Source: an uncultured Eubacterium sp. (GTDB lineage: Bacteria; Bacillota; Clostridia; Lachnospirales; Lachnospiraceae). From it: 28,721 nucleotides of DNA. Location of the stretch: contig CAKRKO010000029.1 of NCBI GenBank assembly GCA_934358495.1, positions 1 to 28,721 of the forward strand. The letters run 5' to 3'. The notes under the pieces are model-generated. The model was given only the letters and a program-made list of their open reading frames with translations. It was not told the origin of the DNA and did no database searches. The stretch's first letter is position 1. The number at the start of each line of letters is the position of its first letter. The translations under genes were made by a program, and so were the position numbers. Below are positions 1-6,959 of this stretch, piece by piece.

Positions 1-4
1 ATAT

Positions 5-75
5 GCGGGTGTAGTTCAATGGTAGAACACCAGCCTTCCAAGCTGGATACGTGGGTTCGATTCCCATCACCCGCT
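5..75 (+). tRNA. tRNA-Gly(TCC)
   Basis: A cloverleaf can be drawn by eye. The acceptor arms GCGGGTG and CACCCGC pair over 7 bp, the anticodon loop CTTCCAA gives TCC, and the T-loop is GGTTCGATTCC. CCA is not encoded. It is the first of five tRNA genes that lie 26-31 bases apart and are probably one transcript starting left of the window. Confidence 0.96.
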
Positions 76-104
76 TTGTTATGAAAGATTCTCATAACAG
101 TTGT

Positions 105-178
<74 letters not shown>

Positions 179-219
179 TTTGAGATAAGGAAGACTTTTG
201 GTCATCACTGTCTCGCATG

Positions 220-293
220 GTGGGTATAGCGCAGTTGGTTAGCGCGCCAGATTGTGGCTCTGGAGGCCAAGGGTTCGAATCCCTTTATCCACC
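220..293 (+). tRNA. tRNA-His(GTG)
   Basis: The acceptor arms GTGGGTA and TATCCAC pair with one wobble. The anticodon loop TTGTGGC gives GTG. A G at 219 can serve as the extra G(-1) of tRNA-His, opposite the discriminator C at 293. Confidence 0.95.
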
Positions 294-323
294 TTAAAAT
301 CACTCCTGCTTGGTTGTAAATAA

Positions 324-395
324 TGGGCTATCGCCAAGCGGTAAGGCACAGCACTTTGACTGCTGCATTCGCTGGTTCGAATCCAGCTAGCCCAG
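324..395 (+). tRNA. tRNA-Gln(TTG)
   Basis: The acceptor arms TGGGCTA and TAGCCCA pair over 7 bp. The anticodon loop CTTTGAC between AGCA and TGCT gives TTG. The T-arm CTGG-TTCGAAT-CCAG is intact. Confidence 0.95.
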
Positions 396-411
396 TTCAA
401 TAAATTCATAT

Positions 412-484
412 GGGTGTGTAGCTCAGTTGGTAGAGCACTTGACTTTTAATCAAGTTGTCCCGGGTTCGAACCCCGGCACGCTCA
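412..484 (+). tRNA. tRNA-Lys(TTT)
   Basis: The acceptor arms GGGTGTG and CACGCTC pair with wobbles. The anticodon loop CTTTTAA between CTTGA and TCAAG gives TTT. It is the last gene of the cluster and is followed at once by a strong terminator. Its last 14 bases recur at 594-607. Confidence 0.95.
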
Positions 485-488
485 CTAT

Positions 489-515
489 AAAAGAACACGG
501 AAGTGTTCTTTTTTT
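489..515 (+). terminator. Terminator of the tRNA cluster
   Basis: An 8-bp perfect stem AAGAACAC/GTGTTCTT with a GGAA tetraloop is followed by a T run, starting 5 bases after tRNA-Lys. This is a classical intrinsic terminator. Confidence 0.92.
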
Positions 516-609
516 GTGCCGAGGTTCGAACCAAGGTTCGTTCTCCGCTCCGCTACGGTCGGCGCTAAGCAGAGGTCTCCCAGACCTCTAGCGCCCCGGC
601 ACGCTCACT
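516..609 (+). repeat. Folded spacer carrying a second tRNA-Lys 3' end
   Basis: The stretch is closed by GTGCCG (516-521) and CGGCAC (597-602). It contains a T-arm-like GGTTCGAACC (523-532) and a long hairpin at 561-595, in which GGCGCT pairs with AGCGCC and AGAGGTCT pairs with AGACCTCT around a CCC loop, with a 4-base bulge. It ends in a 16-base exact copy (594-609) of the tRNA-Lys 3' end and following bases (471-486). No anticodon arm is visible, so it is either a decayed tRNA copy or a tRNA-end duplication of the kind integrases leave. No integrase is present. Confidence 0.6.
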
Positions 610-611
610 TT

Positions 612-638
612 AAAGAACACGTAAGTGTTCTTTTTTTT
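612..638 (+). terminator. Second, duplicated terminator
   Basis: The stem AAAGAACAC/GTGTTCTTT with a GTAA loop and an eight-T run is nearly identical to the terminator at 489-515. It was evidently duplicated together with the tRNA-Lys end. Bases 639-798 downstream hold nothing I can assign. Confidence 0.85.
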
Positions 639-798
639 GTGCCGAAAACCTTGAAAAATAAAGGGAAATTTGAGTTTTGCTTTTTTTACAATTTGTCAAT
701 TCTAAAAGATATTTATGGGAATAATTGGCTTTATGAAGTATAGTATCTCAAAAATATTCTTCCTGTTTTACATTCCCCCTGATTAATGGTAGAATAAG

Positions 799-962
799 TT
801 GAACGCAAAATAGGCATTCCCCCGCTTTAAGTGCGTAGAGCACTAAGCGGTGGGTAATGGGGATGCGTATGTCAGTGGAAGTTAAAAGCTCCCACTGACA
901 GGTCGCAAAGCGACTGCGTTCATGAGCAAGTAACGAAAGCGGATTGCGAATGTTCGCTTTAC
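799..962 (-). repeat. Palindromic dispersed element, long form (copy 1)
   Basis: Read on the minus strand it starts GTAAAGCG and ends GCGTTCAA. Its left module (about 914-962) matches the element at 25163-25211, and its right module (about 799-872) matches the 82-bp elements at 14843 and 15920. Between them lie two more hairpins: GTCAGTGG/CCACTGAC, and GTCGC-AAA-GCGAC. The right module folds as CCGCTT-A-GTGC-TCTAC-GCAC-TTA-AAGCGG with a further GCATCCCC/GGGGGAATGC closing stem. No ORF or transposase is present. It is a non-autonomous, MITE-like or structured-RNA-like element lying just upstream of the gene at 997. Confidence 0.8.
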
Positions 963-996
963 AAAAATAAAAACCTATCAAAGGAAAAAAGAGTTT

Positions 997-1380
997 ATGA
1001 GTATGGAAGCGTGTCCAGAAGTGAAATTATCGAATAAAAAAGAAGTGATGAGTGCATGGAAACTGCATTTGGAGAAAGTCAGAAATCAGCAAGAAAACTT
1101 ATCAGTAGAATTGTTGTGGCAGGTTTTGTGTGAACTGGAGCAGGATTTTTTTTATACGGTAAAGGGTATTTCGTTTACTTATATTATCCGGGGGCATGAG
1201 ATGTTTGTGGATCGAAAGGAAAAGTCGATCACGCAGGCAACTGTTGGCTTGGCAGCACAGCGTGTTCTAGAAAAACAGGCACAGGGGATTGTCATTACAG
1301 GACCGAAAAAGATCGGGACTTTCGGGGCAAGTTATTTGTATACGATTTTCCAGGAAATTGGGCTGATTTTGACAGTGTAA
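997..1380 (+). CDS. Small conserved-looking protein of unknown function
   Basis: A 127-residue protein of mixed charge with no signal peptide or membrane segment. AAGGA at 981-985 is a modest ribosome binding site for ATG 997; ATG 1003 is an alternative. The C-terminal half has a compact, ordered look: G-H-E-M-F-V-D-R-K, then a helix-like stretch around T-Q-A-T-V-G-L-A, then G-P-K-K-I-G-T-F-G-A-S-Y-L, which resembles a small DNA-binding or scaffold fold, but I cannot name a family. It is followed 84 bases later by the reductase gene on the same strand. The codon composition resembles its neighbours, and no overlapping ORF competes, so I take it as real. No function is proposed. Confidence 0.65.
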   Translation: MSMEACPEVKLSNKKEVMSAWKLHLEKVRNQQENLSVELLWQVLCELEQDFFYTVKGISFTYIIRGHEMFVDRKEKSITQATVGLAAQRVLEKQAQGIVITGPKKIGTFGASYLYTIFQEIGLILTV

Positions 1381-1464
1381 TGTTGCAATAGTTTACTTTT
1401 GAAAATTATTTTTGCCCTTTACATCATTGTATGGAATAGAGTCAGAAATTTGGAGGAAATAGAT

Positions 1465-3009
1465 ATGAAAAAAATAGCACCACAGTTTTGGAAGGCGGAC
1501 ATGCCGGATTTCAGGGAAAAAACAAAAGCATTTTATAATGGAGAGATGAGCAAAGGTGACTATAAAGGTTATTCCGGCCGTTACGGAAGTTATGCACAGA
1601 AAGATGGAAAAGCGAGCATGTTGCGTCTGCGTATGACCGCAGGCCGTGTGACAAAGGAAAAACTTGCATTTATTGCAGGATCCATTCGAAAATATGAGGT
1701 AAAAAAAGCGCATTTTACAACCTGCGAGACGATTCAGCTGCATGATCTGCAGCAGGAAGCATTGTGCCAGATTATGGAAGACGCGTTGGATGTTGGAGTT
1801 GTCACCATGGGTGGCGGTGGAGATTTTCCACGAAATGTCATGTGCTCTCCGTTGTCCGGTGTGGAAGCAGATGAGTATTTTGATGTGCGCCCATGGGCAG
1901 AGGCAGCAGGGGAATATCTGATGACCTTTATCAATGCGGAGAAAATGCCACGTAAGTTAAAAGTATGTTTTTCAAATTCACCGAAGAATATTCCGCATGC
2001 TACGTACCGTGATCTTGGATTTGTGGCAACAAAAGAAGGAAAATTTGATGTATACAGTGCAGGTGGGCTTGGCAATCATGCCAGATTTGGCGTAAAAGTT
2101 GCGGAAGCAGTAGAGCCGGAGATGATCTTATATTATATCAAGGCGATGTGGCTGACATTTCGTGCATATGGAAATTATGAGAACCGTGGAAAGGCAAGAA
2201 CACGTTATATGCAGGAAAGTTGTGGCAGCGCAGAAAATTATGCAAAGGCATATCAGGAAAAATTGGCAGAAGTGCTGGCTTCAGGAGAAGATTTAAAAGT
2301 TTCTGTAGAGCCACAGCCGCTGAATAAAAAAGATAACGGTGTACGTATTTCAGGAGTGCGTATTTTACCGCAGAAACAAAATGGATTGTATACTGTGATC
2401 TGGCATCCAATCGGTGGACAGCCGAAAGTTGAGGAATTGTGTGCACTTTCAGATGCAATTCAGGATATGGAAGAGGTGGAAATCCGCCTTGCACCGGATG
2501 AAACGGCATATATTATTAATCTGAACGGTTCAGAAGTGGAAAAAGTGCTGGAGGCAACACCGAGCAGCGCAAATACTGTATTTGAGACAAGTGTCAGTTG
2601 TATTGGCGCATCCATTTGTCAGGTGGGACTGCGTGATTCCCAGGCACTATTGCAGGCTTGTGTGGACGCGGTTCGTAAAGCAGATATTCCAAATGGTGCC
2701 CTGCCGCAGATGCATATTTCCGGTTGTCCGTCATCCTGTGGAACGCATCAGACCGGAATCATCGGATTCCGTGGTGCGGTAAAACGCGTGGATGATCAAA
2801 TGAAAAATGCATTTGTGCTGTTTGCAAATGGTGAGGAACGCCAGGGTGAAGAGCGTATGGGGCGTGAAATCGGAACGATAGAAGAAGCCATGATACCACA
2901 GTTTCTGGTGGAACTTGGACAGACTGTGGCTGCTTCTGGCATGAATTACCTGAGTTGGGCTCAGAAAAATCCGGAAGGAATTGATAAAGTAGCTGAGAAG
3001 TATTTATAA
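1465..3009 (+). CDS. Nitrite/sulfite reductase (siroheme, [4Fe-4S])
   Basis: A 514-residue ferredoxin-type siroheme reductase that carries out six-electron reduction of sulfite or nitrite in the cytoplasm. The C-terminal half holds the siroheme/Fe-S ligand pattern C-X5-C (C379, C385; CIGASIC) and C-X3-C (C421, C425; GCPSSCG). The N-terminal half carries the repeated ferredoxin-like reductase domain, with R-L-R-M-T-A-G-R near residue 50. The start is ATG 1465, placed 8 bases after GGAGGA; an upstream in-frame ATG at 1399 has no ribosome binding site and would add 22 unusual hydrophobic residues. It is the first gene of a closely spaced set running to 5722. Sulfite versus nitrite cannot be decided from the sequence. 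Any link to the organosulfur operon 16 kb away is speculative. Confidence 0.9.
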   Translation: MKKIAPQFWKADMPDFREKTKAFYNGEMSKGDYKGYSGRYGSYAQKDGKASMLRLRMTAGRVTKEKLAFIAGSIRKYEVKKAHFTTCETIQLHDLQQEALCQIMEDALDVGVVTMGGGGDFPRNVMCSPLSGVEADEYFDVRPWAEAAGEYLMTFINAEKMPRKLKVCFSNSPKNIPHATYRDLGFVATKEGKFDVYSAGGLGNHARFGVKVAEAVEPEMILYYIKAMWLTFRAYGNYENRGKARTRYMQESCGSAENYAKAYQEKLAEVLASGEDLKVSVEPQPLNKKDNGVRISGVRILPQKQNGLYTVIWHPIGGQPKVEELCALSDAIQDMEEVEIRLAPDETAYIINLNGSEVEKVLEATPSSANTVFETSVSCIGASICQVGLRDSQALLQACVDAVRKADIPNGALPQMHISGCPSSCGTHQTGIIGFRGAVKRVDDQMKNAFVLFANGEERQGEERMGREIGTIEEAMIPQFLVELGQTVAASGMNYLSWAQKNPEGIDKVAEKYL

Positions 3010-3085
3010 TGAGTAATATTTCGCAGAAAAACAGACCAGGATAGAACTGTTTTGATGTGTTATAGATGTTAAGGAGGAACGCGCG

Positions 3086-3574
3086 ATGGAGCGTCGGGAT
3101 AAAATTAATTATTATCTGGATCTGGCTGAAATTGTAGGTCAGCGCGGAACCTGTCTGCGCAGACATTATGGTGCTGTTATTGTAAAAAATGATGAAGTTA
3201 TATCTACCGGTTACGTGGGAGCACCAAGGGGCAGAAGAAACTGCTCTGATTTAGGGGTCTGCATCCGACAGAAAATGAATGTGCCGAGAGGTGAGCGTTA
3301 TGAACTCTGTCGTAGTGTGCATGCGGAAGCAAATGCCATTATCAGTGCATCCAGAGGAAAAATGATTGGAAGTACATTGTATCTGGTTGGAAAAGAAGTG
3401 GACACCGGGGAATATGTAAAAAATTCAAATAGTTGTTCTATGTGCAAACGGATGATCATCAATGCAGGAATTGACAGGGTGTACATTAGGGATTCGAAGG
3501 ACGCGTATCGCATGATTCCTGTACAACAGTGGATAGATGACGATGAATCCCTGCTGGGAACTTTTGGGTATTAA
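3086..3574 (+). CDS. dCMP deaminase family protein (ComEB-like)
   Basis: A 162-residue zinc-dependent cytidine/deoxycytidylate deaminase fold. The HAEANAI motif supplies the zinc-binding H79 and the proton-shuttle E81. The second half-site is S-C-S-M-C (C117, C120), where the family usually has P-C-x-x-C, so the conserved proline is replaced by serine. The expected activity is deamination of dCMP to dUMP for dTTP synthesis; a looser nucleotide or modified-base deaminase role is possible. A strong AAGGAGG lies just upstream of ATG 3086. It sits 76 bases after the reductase gene and 30 bases before nudC, so it is probably co-transcribed with them. Confidence 0.88.
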   Translation: MERRDKINYYLDLAEIVGQRGTCLRRHYGAVIVKNDEVISTGYVGAPRGRRNCSDLGVCIRQKMNVPRGERYELCRSVHAEANAIISASRGKMIGSTLYLVGKEVDTGEYVKNSNSCSMCKRMIINAGIDRVYIRDSKDAYRMIPVQQWIDDDESLLGTFGY

Positions 3575-3604
3575 GATTAAAAACAAGGCGGGTAAAAGAG
3601 GCAT

Positions 3605-4483
3605 ATGATACAGGATATTGCACCATTTCATTTTAATAATGAGTGGCACAAGTTACAACCGGAGGATAAAGACTGGATTATTTGTATGCAGGAGCGGAAG
3701 ATATTGCTGCGGGGAACAAAAGAAGATATTTCTTTTCCACGTTATGATGAATTAAAGGAAGAGGTGCAGAACGGAGATCGTTTTGTCTATTTGTTTGCCG
3801 TCGGTGAGGAGCGATTTTTCCTGTATCAGCAGCATCAGTACAAAGAACGGGAAGAATTGAATCTGGTGCATTTGCAACAATTTCACTATGAAACAACCCG
3901 TTACCTGCGAGGCGCCGCTCCGCAGCATCTGTGCTATGCAGGATTGGTTGGTGCACAGTTAGCAGGCTGGTATGCGGCGCATCGGTTTTGTGGCGGATGT
4001 GGAACCCGCATGATTTCGGATGAACGGGAACGGATGATGCGCTGTCCGGTCTGTGGACAGATGGAATATCCGAAAATCTGTCCCTGTGTGATAGTTGGTG
4101 TGATGCATAAAGGAAAAATCCTGGTCAGCTGGTACAAAAATGGCTTTCGGGATCATTATGCACTGATCGCCGGTTTTGCAGAGGTGGGAGAGACCATTGA
4201 AGAAACCGTTGCAAGGGAAGTGTATGAGGAGACACATTTGCATGTGAAAAATCTGCATTATTATAAAAGTCAGCCGTGGCCATATTCAGAAAGTCTGCTG
4301 TTTGGATTTTTTTGTGAGCTGGATGGAGAAGATCATATTATTATTCAGGAAGATGAGCTTGCTATGGCAAAATGGGTGACACCGGAAGAAATTTTTGAAT
4401 CATCGGATAATTTTTCCCTGACCAATGAGATGATCTGTAAATTTAAAAAAGATATGACGGAGCACAAACATCTTTGTTTTTAG
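3605..4483 (+). CDS. nudC: NAD(+)/NADH diphosphatase NudC
   Basis: A 292-residue Nudix hydrolase. It has a variable N-terminal domain (about 1-125), a zinc ribbon with C129, C132, C147 and C150, and a Nudix box starting at G190 (GFAEVGE...REVYEET; R204, E205, E208 and E209 match the metal-binding signature). It is followed by S-Q-P-W-P-Y (222-227), the NudC-specific motif, usually SQPWPF, that separates it from other Nudix enzymes. It cleaves NADH/NAD+ to NMN(H) and AMP, and NudC homologues also remove NAD caps from RNA. The start has AAGAGG upstream. Only 12 bases separate it from the next gene. Confidence 0.93.
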   Translation: MIQDIAPFHFNNEWHKLQPEDKDWIICMQERKILLRGTKEDISFPRYDELKEEVQNGDRFVYLFAVGEERFFLYQQHQYKEREELNLVHLQQFHYETTRYLRGAAPQHLCYAGLVGAQLAGWYAAHRFCGGCGTRMISDERERMMRCPVCGQMEYPKICPCVIVGVMHKGKILVSWYKNGFRDHYALIAGFAEVGETIEETVAREVYEETHLHVKNLHYYKSQPWPYSESLLFGFFCELDGEDHIIIQEDELAMAKWVTPEEIFESSDNFSLTNEMICKFKKDMTEHKHLCF

Positions 4484-4495
4484 TAGAGTAGGAGC

Positions 4496-5722
4496 ATGGA
4501 AAATAATATGATAAAACAGGAAAATCTGGCAATTGTTACATTAAAAAAAGGAGAAGGACGTACCATCAAAGCAGGTGGTGCATGGGTCTTTCATAATGAG
4601 ATTGAGACCATTACCGGTCGTTTTCATAATGGAGATATCGTGTTGGTGCACGATTTCGATGGGTATCCGATGGGAAAGGGCTATATTAATCAAAATTCAA
4701 AAATTCGTGTACGTCTGTTGACGCGACATGTGGAGCAGGAGATTGATGAGGCATTTTTTAAAATGCGTCTGCAGAACGCATGGAATTACCGCAAAGATAC
4801 AGTGGATACATCTTCCTGCCGTCTGGTATTTGGCGAGGCAGATTTCCTGCCGGGAATCGTCATTGATAAATATGAAGATGTGCTGGTAATGGAGTGCCTG
4901 ACCCTTGGCATGGAGCGTTATAAGGAACTTCTGGCTGATCTGATGAAGCAGATCCTTGCAAAAGATGGCATTGAAATTCGTGGCGTTTATGAGCGAAGTG
5001 ATGCAAAAGAGCGGGAAAAAGAAGGCTTAAGCAGGATAAAAGGTTTCATTGGAAAAGAATTTGATACAAACGTGGAAATTGTGGAAAACGGTGTGCACTA
5101 TATGGTTGATGTGGTGAACGGTCAAAAAACTGGATTTTTCCTGGATCAGAAATACAATCGTCTGGCAATTCAGAAGTTGTGCAGAGGGAAGCGGGTACTG
5201 GACTGCTTTACCCATATGGGAACGTTTGCATTGAATGCGGGAATTGCGGGAGCAAGTGAGGTAACCGGACTGGATATTTCAGAATTTGCAGTAGAGCAGG
5301 CAACCCAAAATGCAAAACGCAATGGTTTGAGTGAAACAGTGAAATTTCGCGCGGCAAACGTACTGGACGAACTTCCGAAACTGGCAGCAGCCGGAGAAAA
5401 GTATGATGTAGTGATTTTGGATCCGCCGGCATTTACAAAATCACGCCAGGCAACAAAAAATGCGATTAAAGGTTACAGAGAAATCAACATGAAAGGTTTG
5501 AAACTGGTGAAGGATGGCGGATATCTGGCTACCTGCTCCTGTTCGCATTTTATGACACAGGAGCTACTGGCAAAGACAATCCGTGAGGCAGCACGTTCCA
5601 CTCATAAGAGATTGCGTCAGGTAGAGTTTCGGACACAGTCTGCGGATCATCCGATTTTATGGGCGGCAGATGAGTCTTATTATCTGAAATTCTTCATTTT
5701 TCAGGTTGTTGACGAAAAATAG
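4496..5722 (+). CDS. rlmI: 23S rRNA m5C methyltransferase, RlmI family
   Basis: A 408-residue class I SAM-dependent methyltransferase with an N-terminal PUA-like RNA-binding domain (about 15-90), a central EEHEE-like linker domain and a C-terminal Rossmann domain. Motif I is V-L-D-C-F-T-H-M-G-T-F-A; the catalytic/substrate loop is D-P-P-A-F-T-K-S. The S-C-S-C-S-H-F-M segment holds the cysteine pair expected of an m5C enzyme. The family methylates C1962 of 23S rRNA in E. coli. AGGAG (4490-4494) lies only one base before ATG 4496, so ATG 4508 (five codons in) is a realistic alternative start. It is the last gene of the 1465-5722 set and ends at a strong terminator. Confidence 0.9.
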   Translation: MENNMIKQENLAIVTLKKGEGRTIKAGGAWVFHNEIETITGRFHNGDIVLVHDFDGYPMGKGYINQNSKIRVRLLTRHVEQEIDEAFFKMRLQNAWNYRKDTVDTSSCRLVFGEADFLPGIVIDKYEDVLVMECLTLGMERYKELLADLMKQILAKDGIEIRGVYERSDAKEREKEGLSRIKGFIGKEFDTNVEIVENGVHYMVDVVNGQKTGFFLDQKYNRLAIQKLCRGKRVLDCFTHMGTFALNAGIAGASEVTGLDISEFAVEQATQNAKRNGLSETVKFRAANVLDELPKLAAAGEKYDVVILDPPAFTKSRQATKNAIKGYREINMKGLKLVKDGGYLATCSCSHFMTQELLAKTIREAARSTHKRLRQVEFRTQSADHPILWAADESYYLKFFIFQVVDEK

Positions 5723-5730
5723 GAGACTAA

Positions 5731-5758
5731 AAAATCCGCTGATTAGCGGATTTTTTTT
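5731..5758 (+). terminator. Terminator after rlmI
   Basis: A 10-bp perfect stem AAAATCCGCT/AGCGGATTTT with a GATT loop and an eight-T run. It ends the 1465-5722 transcription unit. Confidence 0.95.
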
Positions 5759-5819
5759 GCATCGATGGCAGGTGAGAACAGTAAGTTGCGTATCTGTGTT
5801 TTAGAAAGTTTTAATGGTT

Positions 5820-5848
5820 TTTTCATAGAAATGATAAAGGGATATGAT
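5820..5848 (+). promoter_or_regulatory. Candidate promoter for relQ
   Basis: TTTTCA (5820-5825), a 17-base spacer and TATGAT (5843-5848) resemble a sigma-A promoter. Transcription from here would give an untranslated leader of about 155 bases before the relQ start. Confidence 0.5.
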
Positions 5849-5867
5849 AAAATAATATCAGATATGA

Positions 5868-5990
5868 GATGACTCCCATCTATAGGTGGTGAGCAACAAT
5901 ATTATATCAGTGCAGGGATTCCATCTTGCAGCAAGAATGCCGATGGCATTCTTGAACATACGTGTGTTCAGGGTGAAACAGGGATAAGAA
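5868..5990 (+). promoter_or_regulatory. Structured 5' leader of relQ
   Basis: Consecutive hairpins lie between the promoter and the start codon. CCATC-TATA-GGTGG is followed by a TGCAGGG/CTTTGCA-type stem near 5911-5930, then the perfect 9-bp stem AAGAATGCC-GAT-GGCATTCTT (5933-5953) and the near-perfect palindrome GAACATACGTGTGTTC (5954-5969). None is followed by a U tract. I do not recognise a known riboswitch class. The segment GACTCCCATC also resembles part of the repeat at 13888 and 24255. Confidence 0.45.
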
Positions 5991-6011
5991 GGTAAGGAGA
6001 ATTACTCAGAA

Positions 6012-6815
6012 ATGGATGAAAAAGTAAAACGAGTAGATAAAACTGCAGATAGCCAAAAAACAGTAGACGAAGAAGTGAAAAAAGATACTGCAAAGAAAGA
6101 AAAGATGGCTGAAGCAGAATACATGGAAGCAGATATGTCGGAACAACTGGAGGGAGAGAATCAGGTAGGTGCAGGAGAAACAGAAAGTTGCCTGCCTTTG
6201 GCAGCAGATCAGTTAGATCTGGCCAGGCAATATAAGCAGATGATGTTGATCTATGAAGCAGGAATCCGTCAGCTGACCACAAAATTACAGATTTTGAATC
6301 GAGAGTTCGAGCAGAGTAATGATCGTAATCCAATTGAAAATATAAAGAGCCGCATCAAATCAGCGGAGAGTATTGCAAAGAAGATGGAACGAAAAGGGCT
6401 TCCAATGACATTGAGCTGCCTGACAAACAATATTTATGATATTGCAGGTATCCGTGTGATCTGCCCATTTATCACAGATGTGTATGAAGTGGCACGAATG
6501 CTGCTGAGTCAGACGGATGTGGAACTGGTGCAGGTGAAAGATTATATTCGGGAGCCGAAGGAGAATGGTTACCGTAGTTTGCATCTGATTGTAAAAATCA
6601 ATGTGTTCTTTTCCGATGGTATGCGTCAGGTTCCAGTGGAAGTACAGATGAGAACCATTGCTATGAATTTCTGGGCAAGTACTGAGCATCAGCTTCGTTA
6701 TAAAAAAGATAAGGCAATCACACCAGAGATGCATGAACGGCTGAAAAAATGTGCAGATATCATGGCGGATGCGGATTATCAGATGCAGAAACTTGCAGAA
6801 GAGATTCATTTTTAG
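6012..6815 (+). CDS. relQ: Small alarmone synthetase, RelQ-type (p)ppGpp synthetase
   Basis: A 267-residue GTP pyrophosphokinase without the HD hydrolase, TGS or ACT domains of long RSH enzymes. The RelA/SpoT synthetase domain spans about 85-255 and includes the RKGLP segment, D-I-A-G-I-R-V, E-N-G-Y-R-S-L-H and E-V-Q-M-R-T-I-A-M-N-F-W-A-S-T-E-H, the last closely matching RelQ of Bacillus. It transfers pyrophosphate from ATP to GTP/GDP. Unusual is an N-terminal extension of about 70 residues, rich in Lys and Glu and probably disordered, that typical RelQ proteins (about 210-220 residues) lack. AAGGAG sits 12 bases before ATG 6012. It stands alone between a terminator and the next promoter. Confidence 0.9.
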   Translation: MDEKVKRVDKTADSQKTVDEEVKKDTAKKEKMAEAEYMEADMSEQLEGENQVGAGETESCLPLAADQLDLARQYKQMMLIYEAGIRQLTTKLQILNREFEQSNDRNPIENIKSRIKSAESIAKKMERKGLPMTLSCLTNNIYDIAGIRVICPFITDVYEVARMLLSQTDVELVQVKDYIREPKENGYRSLHLIVKINVFFSDGMRQVPVEVQMRTIAMNFWASTEHQLRYKKDKAITPEMHERLKKCADIMADADYQMQKLAEEIHF

Positions 6816-6832
6816 CGATTGTGGATAAAGAC

Positions 6833-6861
6833 TTGCGGAAGGAATCTATTTCTGCTATGAT
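6833..6861 (+). promoter_or_regulatory. Candidate promoter for the rlmD-like gene
   Basis: TTGCGG (6833-6838), a 17-base spacer and TATGAT (6856-6861) form a good sigma-A match, about 95 bases upstream of ATG 6960. Confidence 0.6.
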
Positions 6862-6959
6862 GTGCGTCGGTACATAAAAATGAAGATGTGATTACGGTAT
6901 GGAATAAGAAAATGAAAATCAGATTTTTGCTGTGATCAGGGAGAATTTGAGATAATTTT

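Noticed and set aside
516..981. Short frames of 75 and 77 codons on either strand
   Set aside because: They run through the duplicated terminator, hairpins and the palindromic element. Their sequence is explained by those structures.
1465..3009. The siroheme reductase as part of the arylsulfotransferase pathway
   Set aside because: It is 16 kb away in a separate transcription unit with housekeeping genes. A functional link cannot be supported from position.
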